Shown piece after piece: positions 11,834 to 20,081 of a DNA stretch of 64,000 bases. The DNA is from Nakamurella silvestris (lineage in GTDB: Bacteria > Actinomycetota > Actinomycetes > Mycobacteriales > Nakamurellaceae), in the NCBI GenBank assembly GCA_003576535.1, contig QXCQ01000185.1, positions 1-64,000 on the forward strand, read 5' to 3'. The translations under genes and the position numbers were made by a program. The notes beneath the pieces are model-generated. The model was not told where the DNA came from, ran no database searches, and was given only the letters and a program-made list of their open reading frames with translations. The first letter of the stretch is position 1; the number at the start of each line of letters is the position of its first letter.

Positions 11834-12391
11834 ATGATTCTCGAAGTAGGACAGACCGTCGTCTACCCGCACCACGGCGCGGCGACCATCAGGGCCGTCA
11901 CCACCCGGAACATCAAGGGTGTCGACCGGCAGTACCTCACCCTCGAGGTGCACCAGTCCGAGCTGAGCATCGAGGTCCCGGTCGAGAACCTGGAGATGGT
12001 CGGCGTCCGTGACGTCATCGACACCATCGGCATCGACGCGGTGTTCGACGTGCTGCGGCAGGAGAGCGCGGACGAGCCCGGCAACTGGGCCCGCCGGTTC
12101 AAGGCCAACGCCGAGAAGATGGGCAGCGGCAACGTGCTCAGTGTCTGCGAGGTCGTCCGCGACCTGACCCTGCGCGACCACGACCGCGGTGTCTCCGCCG
12201 GTGAGAAGCGGATGCTGCTCAAGGCGAAGCAGATCCTGATCTCCGAGCTCGCGTTGGCCCGTCAGTCCACCAACGAGGACGCCGAGGCGGCGATCGACGC
12301 GGTGCTGGCCAAGGACGCGATCAGGACGCCTGCACCGGTGGCCGCCGACGCGTCATTGGCCGTAGAGACGGTCGACGCGCAGAGTAAGTAG
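11834..12391 (+). CDS. carD: CarD-family RNA polymerase-binding regulator
   Basis: A 185-aa CarD/CdnL-like protein. The N-terminal Tudor-like RNA-polymerase interaction domain (VGQTVVYPHHGAATI) is followed by the helical DNA-binding domain with NWARRFKANAEKM, VCEVVRDLTLRD and GVSAGEKRMLLKAKQIL. In mycobacteria CarD binds the RNAP beta subunit and stabilises open complexes. A 35-residue Ala-rich tail follows the usual end. The ATG at MILEVGQ, with GAGGA about 10 nt upstream, is chosen over an ATG 18 nt earlier. Its 3' end overlaps the convergent PPOX gene by 39 bp. Confidence 0.95.
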   Translation: MILEVGQTVVYPHHGAATIRAVTTRNIKGVDRQYLTLEVHQSELSIEVPVENLEMVGVRDVIDTIGIDAVFDVLRQESADEPGNWARRFKANAEKMGSGNVLSVCEVVRDLTLRDHDRGVSAGEKRMLLKAKQILISELALARQSTNEDAEAAIDAVLAKDAIRTPAPVAADASLAVETVDAQSK

Positions 12392-12772
12392 CACCCTGGA
12401 TTCGTCCACCATGACCTGGCGGTACTCGGCCCAGTCGGGGTGTTCGCCCCGGATGGACCGGTAGTAGCCCACCAGGGCCTCCACGGTGGCGTCGTTCACG
12501 TCGGTGGCGGGGTCGGTCAGTTCGGCGCGGGCCTCCGCCACCGTGAACGTCCAGAAGTCCGCCCCGGGCACGTACAGCGTGGCCCGGGGATCACGGCGCA
12601 GATTACGGGTTTTGGCGCGCGTCTGCGTCACCGAGATCTGCGCCGTTCGCGTATCCCGGTCGTATCCGTAGGTGATGTTCGACAGCTGGGGGAGGCCGTC
12701 ACGTTTGATCGTGGCGAGGACACCGTTGTGGGTGCCGGCCAGCAGTCCTTCGAGTTTCGGGTCCAGGTCCAT
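12353..12772 (-). CDS. PPOX-class F420/FMN-dependent flavoprotein
   Basis: A 139-aa split-barrel protein of the pyridoxamine 5'-phosphate oxidase-like class. The N-terminal strand pattern GTHNGVLATIKRDGLPQLSN and later RNLRRDPRATLYV are characteristic of the TIGR03618-type actinobacterial F420-binding enzymes. Such proteins reduce small substrates or biliverdin-like compounds with F420H2; the substrate here is unknown. It converges on carD with an overlap of 39 bp. Confidence 0.85.
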   Translation of the reverse strand: MDLDPKLEGLLAGTHNGVLATIKRDGLPQLSNITYGYDRDTRTAQISVTQTRAKTRNLRRDPRATLYVPGADFWTFTVAEARAELTDPATDVNDATVEALVGYYRSIRGEHPDWAEYRQVMVDESRVLLTLRVDRLYGQ

Positions 12773-12805
12773 GACGGGATCAACACCCCGTCCGGTCCGT
12801 TATTC

Positions 12806-12923
12806 CACGATTCGGGTGCTCACTGGTCCGATTTCGACCATCCGGGACCCGAATCGTGCGTGGGACTCCGCGATTCGGGACCTGAGTGGTTGAAATATCG
12901 CCACCTGGGACCCGAATCGTGCG
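12806..12923. repeat. Two tandem 55-bp palindromic units
   Basis: Unit 1 (12806-12860) and unit 2 (12869-12923) are each 55 bp. Each begins with (C/G)CGATTCGGG and ends with the inverted copy GGGACCCGAATCGTGCG. The right arms are identical over 17 nt. They fill the space between the ctaA stop and the PPOX start and could act as a double terminator or a REP-like element. Confidence 0.8.
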
Positions 12924-12929
12924 GAAGGG

Positions 12930-13865
12930 CTAGCCCCGGGTCGCGGTGTAGGTGACCCGGGCCGCCGCTGCGGTCAGCAGGGCCGCGCCGAGCACGTGGC
13001 TGACGACCAGGGCCTCGGGCACCCCGGTGGCGTACTGGACCAGCCCGATCAGCCCCTGGGCGAGGGTGACTGCCACCAGCACCCACAGACGCCGACGGAG
13101 GCGCTCCGGTGCCTTCACGGCGATCAGCGCGACCGCCAGGGCCACCACGAGGCCGAGGTAGAGGAACATCAGGTCGGCGTGCACCTGCGCGATGGCCCGG
13201 ACCGACCAACCCAGCCGCGGGGTCTCCGAATCCCCGGCGTGGGGGCCGGCGGCCGTGGTCAGGGTTCCCGCGACGCACAGCAGCAGCAGCACACCGGTCG
13301 TCGCCCAGGTGAGCAGCACCAGCGGCCGTGCCAGGCCCGTGCCGACCGCCGGGGCCGAGCGGGCCTCGTCCACCAGCCGCTGATGCAGCCAGATGGCGAA
13401 GAAGAGCAGCACGAGCGAGACCAGCATGTGCGGGGCGACCGTCCACCAACTCAGCTCTGTGTGGACGACGATGCCCCCCCAGACCGCCTGGAACAGCACA
13501 CCGATCGGCCCGGCGGCGGCGATCTTGAGGATGCCGGGCTGCTGGGGACGGGCCATCAGCAGCAGGGCGAAGGTGCCCAGAGCCGCGATCAGCACCACCC
13601 CGGTCAGGGTCCGGTTGGAGAACTCGATCGCCTGGTGCACCCCGGACAGGCCCGATCGGCTCTCCGGGATCAGCGACCCCGGCTGGCATTCCGGCCAGGT
13701 CGCGCAGCCCAGACCCGATCCGGTGACCCGGACCGTCGCCCCGGTGACGGCGATACCGCCCTGGGCGAACACCGCCGCGAGGGCGAAACCGCGGATGAGC
13801 CGCGGTCCGGGTCGCCAACGGCCCGGGCGGGTGCCGGGTGTCGTCTGAGCGGATTGGTCTTTCAC
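12930..13865 (-). CDS. ctaA: Haem A synthase
   Basis: A 311-aa COX15/CtaA membrane protein oxidising the C8 methyl of haem O to give haem A. About eight membrane helices are visible. The extracytoplasmic Cys pair lies in GLGCATWPECQPG, and candidate haem-ligand His residues occur in VHQAIEFSNRTLTG, HMLVSL, VHADLMFLYL and SHVLGAAL. A GTG start overlapping the upstream permease stop (GTGA) is preferred; another GTG lies 15 nt upstream. It is transcribed after the ABC exporter genes, as in mycobacteria. Confidence 0.93.
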   Translation of the reverse strand: MKDQSAQTTPGTRPGRWRPGPRLIRGFALAAVFAQGGIAVTGATVRVTGSGLGCATWPECQPGSLIPESRSGLSGVHQAIEFSNRTLTGVVLIAALGTFALLLMARPQQPGILKIAAAGPIGVLFQAVWGGIVVHTELSWWTVAPHMLVSLVLLFFAIWLHQRLVDEARSAPAVGTGLARPLVLLTWATTGVLLLLCVAGTLTTAAGPHAGDSETPRLGWSVRAIAQVHADLMFLYLGLVVALAVALIAVKAPERLRRRLWVLVAVTLAQGLIGLVQYATGVPEALVVSHVLGAALLTAAAARVTYTATRG

Positions 13866-14644
13866 TGCCACCGGAACCACCGTATCGAAGAGAGCCAGCC
13901 GAGGATCGACCAGGCGAGAAGCACCAGAACTGAGGTCAGGGAGGGCGCGGTGCCGAACTGCAGGACGTCACGCAGCCCGTGGGAGAGCGCCCCGGCGGGG
14001 GTGGCCTGGCCGATGGCCGACATCAACCCGCCGGAGGACAGGGGCACGATCACCCCGCCGATGCCGACGAGGACCAGCCAGACGATGTTGGCCAGGGCCA
14101 GGACCGCCTCGGCCCGCAGGGTCCCGCCGACGAGCAGGCCGAGCCCGCCGAAGGCCGCCGCGCCGAGCAGCACCATCAGCAGGGCCCAGGCGAAGGACCC
14201 GGCCGGGTCCCAGCCCAGCAGCAGGGCGATACCGGACAGGATGAGCAGTTGGCCCACGATGACGATGAAGACACCGGCGATCTTGCCGGTGATCAGCAGC
14301 CACCGCGGCACCCCGGCGGCGGCCAGTCTCTTGGCCGCACCGTAGCGGCGGTCGAAGGCGGTGGCGATGGCCAGCGAGGTGAAGGCGGTCGACATGATCG
14401 CCAGGGTGAAGATCCCGGGGGTCACGGTGTCGATCCGTGGCTCGTCCAGGTCGATGACGGAGATCTTCGTCAGTCCGATCAGGGCGGCGATCGGGATCAC
14501 CAGGGCCAGCAGCAGCTGCTCGCCGTTGCGCAGCAGCAGCCGCAGTTCGAACCGGGTCTGCGCCGAGGCCATCCGCCAGGCGGACGCCCGTCGGGGGGCC
14601 GGGGTGAAGGTGCCGGGTGCGTACCGGGTGGTCGGTTCGGTCAT
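13862..14644 (-). CDS. ABC-2 type exporter permease
   Basis: A 260-aa integral membrane protein with six predicted helices after a ~30-residue cytoplasmic N-terminus. It belongs to the ABC-2 (DrrB-like) permease family, with AFDRRYGAAKRLAAAGVPRW after the second helix as the typical conserved loop. It overlaps the ATPase gene upstream by ATGA and ctaA downstream by GTGA, so the three are translationally coupled. The substrate is unknown. Conserved position next to ctaA and mptB suggests a cell-envelope or haem-related role, which is inference. Confidence 0.9.
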   Translation of the reverse strand: MTEPTTRYAPGTFTPAPRRASAWRMASAQTRFELRLLLRNGEQLLLALVIPIAALIGLTKISVIDLDEPRIDTVTPGIFTLAIMSTAFTSLAIATAFDRRYGAAKRLAAAGVPRWLLITGKIAGVFIVIVGQLLILSGIALLLGWDPAGSFAWALLMVLLGAAAFGGLGLLVGGTLRAEAVLALANIVWLVLVGIGGVIVPLSSGGLMSAIGQATPAGALSHGLRDVLQFGTAPSLTSVLVLLAWSILGWLSSIRWFRWQ

Positions 14645-15564
14645 GCGCGGATCTCCCGGCCGGTCAGGTCGAGGTAGACGTCGTCGAGGGAGCGCCGGCC
14701 CACCTGCAGGTCGGTGGCGAGCACCCCGACCCGGGCGAACCAGGAGGTGACCGTGGCCATGGCGGCCGGGGTGATGTCCCCGTCGACCCGGTAGTGCCCG
14801 GCGCGGACCTCGACGGCGGTGTACCCGCTCGGGAGGGCCTGGAGCAGCAGGGTCAGATCGAGGCCGGCGGTGGCCGCGAAACGCAGGTGGGCGCGTTCGT
14901 CACCGAGCAGTTCGCTGGTGGTGCCGCTGGCGACGGCGCGGCCGTGGTCGATGATGACCACCTGATCGGCGAGCAGCTCGGCCTCGTCCATCAGATGGGT
15001 GGTGAGCACGATCGTCACCCCGTCGGCCCGGGCGGCGCGCAGCAGGTCCCACACGAGATGCCGGGCGGCCGGGTCGAGCCCGGCGGTCGGCTCGTCGAGG
15101 AAGAGCACCTCGGGCCGGCCGATCAGGGCCATCGCCAGGCTGAGCCGTTGCACCTGCCCGCCGGAGAGCCGACGCACCGGGGTCCGGGCGACCGAGGTCA
15201 GGCCCAGCTCCTCCAACAGCCAGCCGGCGTCCAACGGGTCGGCGGAACAGTGGCCGATCAGGTCGAGCATCTCGCGGGTACGGGCGGACGCGTGGGCCCC
15301 ACCGGCCTGCAACATCACGCCCAGGCGAGGCCGGAGCTGGTCGGCGTGGGTCCACGGGTCGATGCCCAGAACCCGGACGGTGCCGGACGTGGGGCGCAGG
15401 AAACCCTCGCACATCTGGACGGTGGTGGTCTTTCCGGCGCCGTTCGGCCCGAGCAGGGCGAGCAGGCTGCCACGCGGCACGGTGAACGAGAGGTCGTCGA
15501 CGGCGGCGAGGGAACCGAACGTCCGACCGAGCCCCAGGAGCTCCAGCGCAGGTTCTTCGGTCAC
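14641..15564 (-). CDS. ABC exporter ATPase
   Basis: A 307-aa DrrA/CcmA-type ATPase partner of the ABC-2 permease. Walker A GPNGAGKTTTVQMCEG, signature LSGGQVQRLSLAMAL, Walker B VLFLDEPTAGLDPAAR and the H-loop TTHLMDEAE are all intact. About 90 residues of C-terminal regulatory domain follow. It starts at GTG (VTEEPALELL), 2 nt after the mptB stop, with only a weak ribosome site, so it probably relies on coupling. Confidence 0.93.
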   Translation of the reverse strand: MTEEPALELLGLGRTFGSLAAVDDLSFTVPRGSLLALLGPNGAGKTTTVQMCEGFLRPTSGTVRVLGIDPWTHADQLRPRLGVMLQAGGAHASARTREMLDLIGHCSADPLDAGWLLEELGLTSVARTPVRRLSGGQVQRLSLAMALIGRPEVLFLDEPTAGLDPAARHLVWDLLRAARADGVTIVLTTHLMDEAELLADQVVIIDHGRAVASGTTSELLGDERAHLRFAATAGLDLTLLLQALPSGYTAVEVRAGHYRVDGDITPAAMATVTSWFARVGVLATDLQVGRRSLDDVYLDLTGREIRA

Positions 15565-15566
15565 GA

Positions 15567-17201
15567 TTACCCAGGATAGGGGTCGGCGTCGGGCCGTCCC
15601 GCCACGGTCGGTGCGGCCAGGGCCGGGGCGGCGGTCTGCACCCGCTCGGGGATCAGCCCCCGTCGATGCATCGCGACCAGGAAACCACCGACCACCACGG
15701 CTGCGGCGCCCACCGAGATGATGATGATGAGGGGGGCGATGTTGGCCCCGGGTGGCATCAAGATCACAGACAGGATCACGGTCAGCCAGACCGCTGCGCG
15801 CCGGAATCGAGGGTCCGCGGTCGAGGCGGCCAGCGGCACGATGGCCCACAACAGGTACCAGGGTTGCACCACGGGCGAGAGCAGGACGAACACGCCGATG
15901 GCGATCCCCAGACCGAGCATCGCGTCGAGACCCTTGCGCCAGCAGACCCACACCATCCACACCGCGAAGGCCGCACCGGCCGCGGTCCCGATCAGATTGT
16001 AGATGTTGAGCACCGACGAGGTGTGGTCGCCCAGACCGAGCAGGATGCCGATCCCGCCGGTCAGTACCCCGAGCACGGTGGTGACCGACAGGAAGGACCG
16101 GACGAGCCCGGGGGTGTTCAGCGCCGCGAGCCAGCCGACCCCGACACCGGTGGCCAGGGTCAGCAGGGTGAAGGTCACCACGAACACGCCGCCGACGATC
16201 GCGGCGTACTTGAACAGATCTGGCCAGCGGCCACCGGCCCGCCGGGCCAGCGCCACCACCAGGAAGGCCAGGGCAAGGGCCGCGGTGGCCTTCACCCCGA
16301 CCCCCAGGGTGAGCACCATGGTGCCCAGGATCACCGAGTGGTCCAGGGCGATGACCAGCCCGGCCGTCATGCAACCGATCATCAGGGCCTCGTTGTGCCC
16401 GCCGGCGACGAGGTGGAACAGCACCAGCGGGTTGACCGCGCCGAGCCACAGGGCGGCGACCGGGTCGAGTTTGCAGCGTTTCGCCAGCCGCGGGACGGCC
16501 CAGACCATCATGGCCACACCGAGCAGTTCGACCAGCCGTTGCAGCAGGATCGCCGGGAGCAGGTGCTGGCCGCTGACCGCGACGATGCCCTTGACGATCA
16601 GCAGGAAGGCCGGGCCGTACGGGGTGGGGGTGTGCTGCCAGCGCACGTCGGCCTGGTGGGCGAACCGGTCCTGGTCACCGAGGGCGTCGAAGATCCCCGC
16701 GTCGTAGGGGTTCAGGTCCAGGTTCATCATCTGACCGACGGCCAGGTAGGAGTACACGTCCCGGGAGAAGATCGGCGGGGTGAGCAGGAACGGCACGGCC
16801 CACATGGCCAGGGTGTGGGTCAGCTGGGTGCGGGAGAGCCGTCTGACCCGGCCGGGGACGGCGAGGCGGCCCAGCAGGAACCAGGCGACGACGATCATCG
16901 CGATGCCGGTGTAGGAGACCGCCAGCGCTGCCGGCCCGATCCGGGACAGCAGACCGAGGATGCGGAAACCGTCGACCGGGTTGGGGATGGGGTTGGCCGC
17001 GCCGTAGGAGGAGATCGACGCGACGGCCATCAACAGCGCGCCGGTGGTTCCGAGTCGACGCAGCCAGGAGAGTTGGCGCAGCTCGTTCGGATCCAGTGCG
17101 GGGGACGGGAGGGATGCCTCGGTGGTGGGAGCGGCATCGGTGGACACCAAAGAAGTCTCCCATGGTTGTGCGGTGGGGCGCCCTCGGCCGAACAGCGCCA
17201 C
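15567..17201 (-). CDS. mptB: Polyprenol-phosphomannose alpha-1,6-mannosyltransferase MptB
   Basis: A GT-C fold integral membrane protein of 544 aa with about 13 helices. The family signature is obvious in the first large loop: FSRDVYSYLAVGQMMNLDLN, then GIFDALGDQDRFAHQADVRW and TPTPYGPAFLLIV. In Corynebacteriales MptB extends the mannan core of lipomannan and lipoarabinomannan using polyprenyl-phosphomannose outside the membrane. The start is uncertain: GTG 17201 has GAGG nearby, and GTG 17147 has GGGAGA. It lies 25 nt after pit and 2 nt before the ABC ATPase. Confidence 0.92.
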   Translation of the reverse strand: MALFGRGRPTAQPWETSLVSTDAAPTTEASLPSPALDPNELRQLSWLRRLGTTGALLMAVASISSYGAANPIPNPVDGFRILGLLSRIGPAALAVSYTGIAMIVVAWFLLGRLAVPGRVRRLSRTQLTHTLAMWAVPFLLTPPIFSRDVYSYLAVGQMMNLDLNPYDAGIFDALGDQDRFAHQADVRWQHTPTPYGPAFLLIVKGIVAVSGQHLLPAILLQRLVELLGVAMMVWAVPRLAKRCKLDPVAALWLGAVNPLVLFHLVAGGHNEALMIGCMTAGLVIALDHSVILGTMVLTLGVGVKATAALALAFLVVALARRAGGRWPDLFKYAAIVGGVFVVTFTLLTLATGVGVGWLAALNTPGLVRSFLSVTTVLGVLTGGIGILLGLGDHTSSVLNIYNLIGTAAGAAFAVWMVWVCWRKGLDAMLGLGIAIGVFVLLSPVVQPWYLLWAIVPLAASTADPRFRRAAVWLTVILSVILMPPGANIAPLIIIISVGAAAVVVGGFLVAMHRRGLIPERVQTAAPALAAPTVAGRPDADPYPG

Positions 17202-17226
17202 TGCCGGGACCTCGACCGGACGGACG

Positions 17227-18219
17227 TCAGGTGAAGAGCTGCGAGATCCCGTAGAAGGCGGCGGCCATCAGGCCGGCCGCCGGGAAGGTCGACACCCAGG
17301 CGATGACCATGTTGCCCGCCACCCCCCAGCGCACCGCGGTGATCCGCTTGGTCGCCCCCACGCCCATGATGGCCGAGGAGATGACGTGGGTGGTGGAGAC
17401 GGGGGCGCCGAAGCCGAGGGAGGCGACGTAGAGCACGCTGGAGGCGGTCGCCTCGGCGGCGAAACCCTGGGGCGGATCGAGCTCGATGATCTTGCTGCCC
17501 AGGGTCTTCATGATCCGCCGGCCACCGGTTGCGGTGCCGACCGAGAGGACGATGGCGGTGAGGAAGAAGACCCAGAGCGGGATCTCGCTGCCGGTCTGAC
17601 GCCCGCTGACGATCAGCGCGAGAACGACGATGCCCATGGTCTTGGCGGCGTCCTGCATCCCGTGGCCGAAGGCCATGCCCGCCGCGGAGCAGGTCTGGGC
17701 GATCCGGAACCGTCGGTTGAGGGTGGACGGGTTGCCCTTGCGGAAGATCCACAGGATCGCCAGCATGACGCCGTAGCCGACGACGAAACCCACCAGCGGC
17801 GAGATGATCATCGGCACCAGCACCTTGTTCACCACCCCGCCCCACAGGACCGGGGCGCTCGCCGCGAGCGCGGCGCCCACCATCCCGCCGATCAGGGCGT
17901 GGGAGGAGGAGGACGGCATCCCGAAGTACCAGGTGATCAGGTTCCAGACGATGGCCCCGCCGAGCGCGGCCCCGACCACCCACAGGGAGCTCATGTCCTC
18001 GGGGAGGCTGATGATGCCCTTCCCGACGGTCGCCGCCACGGCCGCGCCGAAGAAGGACCCGATCAGGTTGCCGGCCGCGGCCATCAGCAGGGCGGTCCGG
18101 AGTTTCAGGGCGCGGGTGGACACCGAGGTGGCAATGGCGTTCGCCGCGTCGTGGAAACCGTTCGTGAAGTTGAAGAACATCGCCAACAGGAGGACGACGT
18201 AGAAGCCGAGGTCGGACAC
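17227..18219 (-). CDS. pit: Low-affinity inorganic phosphate transporter (Pit family)
   Basis: A 330-aa PiT-family permease exchanging phosphate, usually as a metal-phosphate complex, with protons. Both duplicated PiT signatures are visible: NFTNGFHDAANAIATSVST near residue 18 and FGHGMQDAAKTMGIVVLAL in the second half, with SSSSHALIGG and VSTTHVISSAIMG as matching motifs. About ten membrane helices. The GTG start lies 5 nt after the DUF47 gene. The two-gene operon sits behind a PHO-box-like array, suggesting phosphate control. Confidence 0.95.
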   Translation of the reverse strand: MSDLGFYVVLLLAMFFNFTNGFHDAANAIATSVSTRALKLRTALLMAAAGNLIGSFFGAAVAATVGKGIISLPEDMSSLWVVGAALGGAIVWNLITWYFGMPSSSSHALIGGMVGAALAASAPVLWGGVVNKVLVPMIISPLVGFVVGYGVMLAILWIFRKGNPSTLNRRFRIAQTCSAAGMAFGHGMQDAAKTMGIVVLALIVSGRQTGSEIPLWVFFLTAIVLSVGTATGGRRIMKTLGSKIIELDPPQGFAAEATASSVLYVASLGFGAPVSTTHVISSAIMGVGATKRITAVRWGVAGNMVIAWVSTFPAAGLMAAAFYGISQLFT

Positions 18220-18224
18220 TGGTT

Positions 18225-18851
18225 CTAGGACTCTTTGATCAGGACGGTCTCGACCATGTTCGCGACACTTTCGAAACAGTTCACCGCTGCTTCGAGTTCG
18301 TCGGCCACGGCTTTGAGTTTGAGGACGGTGAGGACATCGTGGTCGCCGTTGAACAGCGAGGCGAGCAGTGAACGGTGGACCAGGTCGGCCTCGTCCTCCA
18401 GCTTGCTGATCGCGACCCAGTAGGGCTCGAGGCCTTTGAGGGATTTGAGGGCGCCCATGGCCTCGACCGTGAGGGAGGCGCAGGAGCTGAGGATGCGGGC
18501 CAGGCCGAGAATCTGCTCGGGCAACGCGTCGACGGACTTGACGCCGGTGGCATCGGCGAGGCCGACGGCGGCTTCCAGGTGATCCATCACGGCGTCGAGC
18601 CGGGAACTCAGTGCGTAGATGTCGCTGCGGTCGAACGGGGTGACGAAGGTGGCGTTGAGGACCTTGACCAGAGCGACATGTCCGACATCGCCGATCTCGG
18701 CCTGTTTCACCAGCCGTTCGGCGGCTTTTTTGGCCGACAGGTCGCCCTTGGCCCATTCGGAGACGACATCCGTACTCTGCACGAGGTTGTCCGCCGCCAG
18801 AACGAAGCTCGCGTAGATCGACTTCTTGACGGGTTTCAAGTTCTTGGCCAC
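18225..18851 (-). CDS. DUF47/PhoU-like Pit accessory protein
   Basis: A 208-aa all-helical protein of the DUF47 (TIGR00153) PhoU-like family, which is commonly encoded directly before pit and modulates it. Helical stretches include SIYASFVLAADNLVQSTDVV, DRSDIYALSSRLDAVMDHLE and ISKLEDEADLVHRSLLASLF. The GTG at VAKNLKPVKKS is chosen because AGGA lies 7 nt upstream; an ATG 18 nt earlier has no comparable site. Confidence 0.9.
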   Translation of the reverse strand: MAKNLKPVKKSIYASFVLAADNLVQSTDVVSEWAKGDLSAKKAAERLVKQAEIGDVGHVALVKVLNATFVTPFDRSDIYALSSRLDAVMDHLEAAVGLADATGVKSVDALPEQILGLARILSSCASLTVEAMGALKSLKGLEPYWVAISKLEDEADLVHRSLLASLFNGDHDVLTVLKLKAVADELEAAVNCFESVANMVETVLIKES

Positions 18852-18927
18852 ATGTGCATCCTGCACCATGAACGGCCCCGGGAATGCACATGCACGGCAG
18901 TCTCGGGGTGAATTCAAAGCATCGGGC

Positions 18928-19004
18928 GTTCATCCTGTGTTCGTCCATCGGTCGTCCGGGGTTCGTCCTGGGGTCGTCCGGGGGGTCGCCGGGTGGTCGC
19001 CACG
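18928..19004 (-). promoter_or_regulatory. PHO-box-like array of 11-nt direct repeats
   Basis: Five exactly abutting 11-nt units start at 18928, 18939, 18950, 18961 and 18972. Each begins GTTCRTCC or GGTCGTCC. Two more GGTCGCC units at 18984 and 18995 keep the 11-nt period after a 1-nt slip. The array lies 77-153 nt upstream of the DUF47-pit operon. Streptomyces PhoP binds arrays of 11-nt GTTCACC-type units, so control by a PhoP-like regulator is the natural reading. The remaining ~330 bp between the divergent pit and sufR operons shows no gene. Confidence 0.7.
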
Positions 19005-19150
19005 AACCTGGAAAGGGCTCTTCGGCGGGGCTCAGGGGCGTGCGCGGCGGGGTCCGGCGCCGCTGGTTCCTGCTGCGGTCCGATCACCTGCAAGGAAGGT
19101 AAGGCTGGGCTGGGTGTTGCGCGGCACACCGGCAAGGCGGCGTCATCTCT

Positions 19151-19185
19151 TTGAAACACGAGGGTAAATAGGACACACTGGTGTT
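19151..19185 (+). promoter_or_regulatory. Putative sufR promoter/operator
   Basis: A -10-like TAAATA (19165-19170) and the short palindrome ACACTGGTGT lie immediately before the GTG start, with no Shine-Dalgarno sequence. This suggests a leaderless or near-leaderless transcript. SufR proteins repress their own operon, so the ACAC/GTGT palindrome is a candidate site; this is inferred from position only. Confidence 0.4.
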
Positions 19186-19947
19186 GTGAATATCGCAGCG
19201 GATCTGCAGGCGGTGCCTTCGGGCACCCGGGTGGGCCCTGTGGCACCTCCGACAGTCGCCGCGGCCACCACCGGTGCGACGGTCCCGGCCGAGGTCACCA
19301 CGCGTGACGCGGTGGTGAACCTGCTCCTCGCCGAGGGCCCGATCACCGCGGCCGCACTCGCCACCCGCCTCAACCTCTCGGCCGCCGGAATTCGTCGGCA
19401 TCTCGACGCGTTGGTCGAGGAACGTGCCGTGCTCAGTCGTGAGCAGGTGATCCCCGGTCGTCGGGGACGGGGCAGACCCGCCAGGGTCTACCTGTTGACC
19501 GACCTCGGTCGGGAGCGCCTGCCGCACGGGTACGACGCGTTGGCCGGTGAGGCCCTGCAGTTCCTCGCCGATCATGCGGGTCCGGAAGCGGTCACCCTCT
19601 TCGCCCGGCGACGGGCCGAGAAGCTGATCGCCGCCACCCGTGAGCAGATCACCGCGGCCGCCGATCCGGCGGTGAAGGTGTCCCTGCTGGCCGAGGCGCT
19701 GACCGATGCCGGCTTCGCCGCGTCGGTGCAAAAGCTCGGCAAGGGAGAGCAGCTGTGCCAGCACCACTGCCCGGTCGCCCACGTGGCCGCGCAGTTCCCA
19801 CAGCTGTGCGAGGAGGAGATGGCGGTGTTCACCGAGGTTCTCGGCACCTACGCCCAGCGCCTTGCCACCATCGCCCGGGGTGATTCCTTCTGCACCACCT
19901 TCATCCCGCAGACCGCCGCACCACCGGCGGAGCACCACCTGACGTGA
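19186..19947 (+). CDS. sufR: SufR iron-sulfur-responsive repressor
   Basis: A 253-aa DeoR/ArsR-like winged-helix regulator. After a ~35-residue Ala-rich lead, the helix-turn-helix LATRLNLSAAGIRRHLDALVE is followed by the wing GRRGRGRPARVYLLTD. In the C-terminal domain three closely placed Cys (QLCQHHCPVAHVAAQFPQLC) are the likely cluster ligands of this family. SufR represses the suf operon when cluster-loaded and releases it under iron or oxidative stress. It precedes sufB by 134 nt on the same strand. GTG start. Confidence 0.94.
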   Translation: MNIAADLQAVPSGTRVGPVAPPTVAAATTGATVPAEVTTRDAVVNLLLAEGPITAAALATRLNLSAAGIRRHLDALVEERAVLSREQVIPGRRGRGRPARVYLLTDLGRERLPHGYDALAGEALQFLADHAGPEAVTLFARRRAEKLIAATREQITAAADPAVKVSLLAEALTDAGFAASVQKLGKGEQLCQHHCPVAHVAAQFPQLCEEEMAVFTEVLGTYAQRLATIARGDSFCTTFIPQTAAPPAEHHLT

Positions 19948-20081
19948 ATGGTTCGACCGAATCTTTTTGCAGTTGAGCAGTTGAGCACCACCAGCAGTTC
20001 AGCACCACCCGCCGCACTGCCCCAGGACCGCCGCCGCGTTCGCCTGGGTATGGCTTCAATCCGCACTGGAGGGACCCAGTT

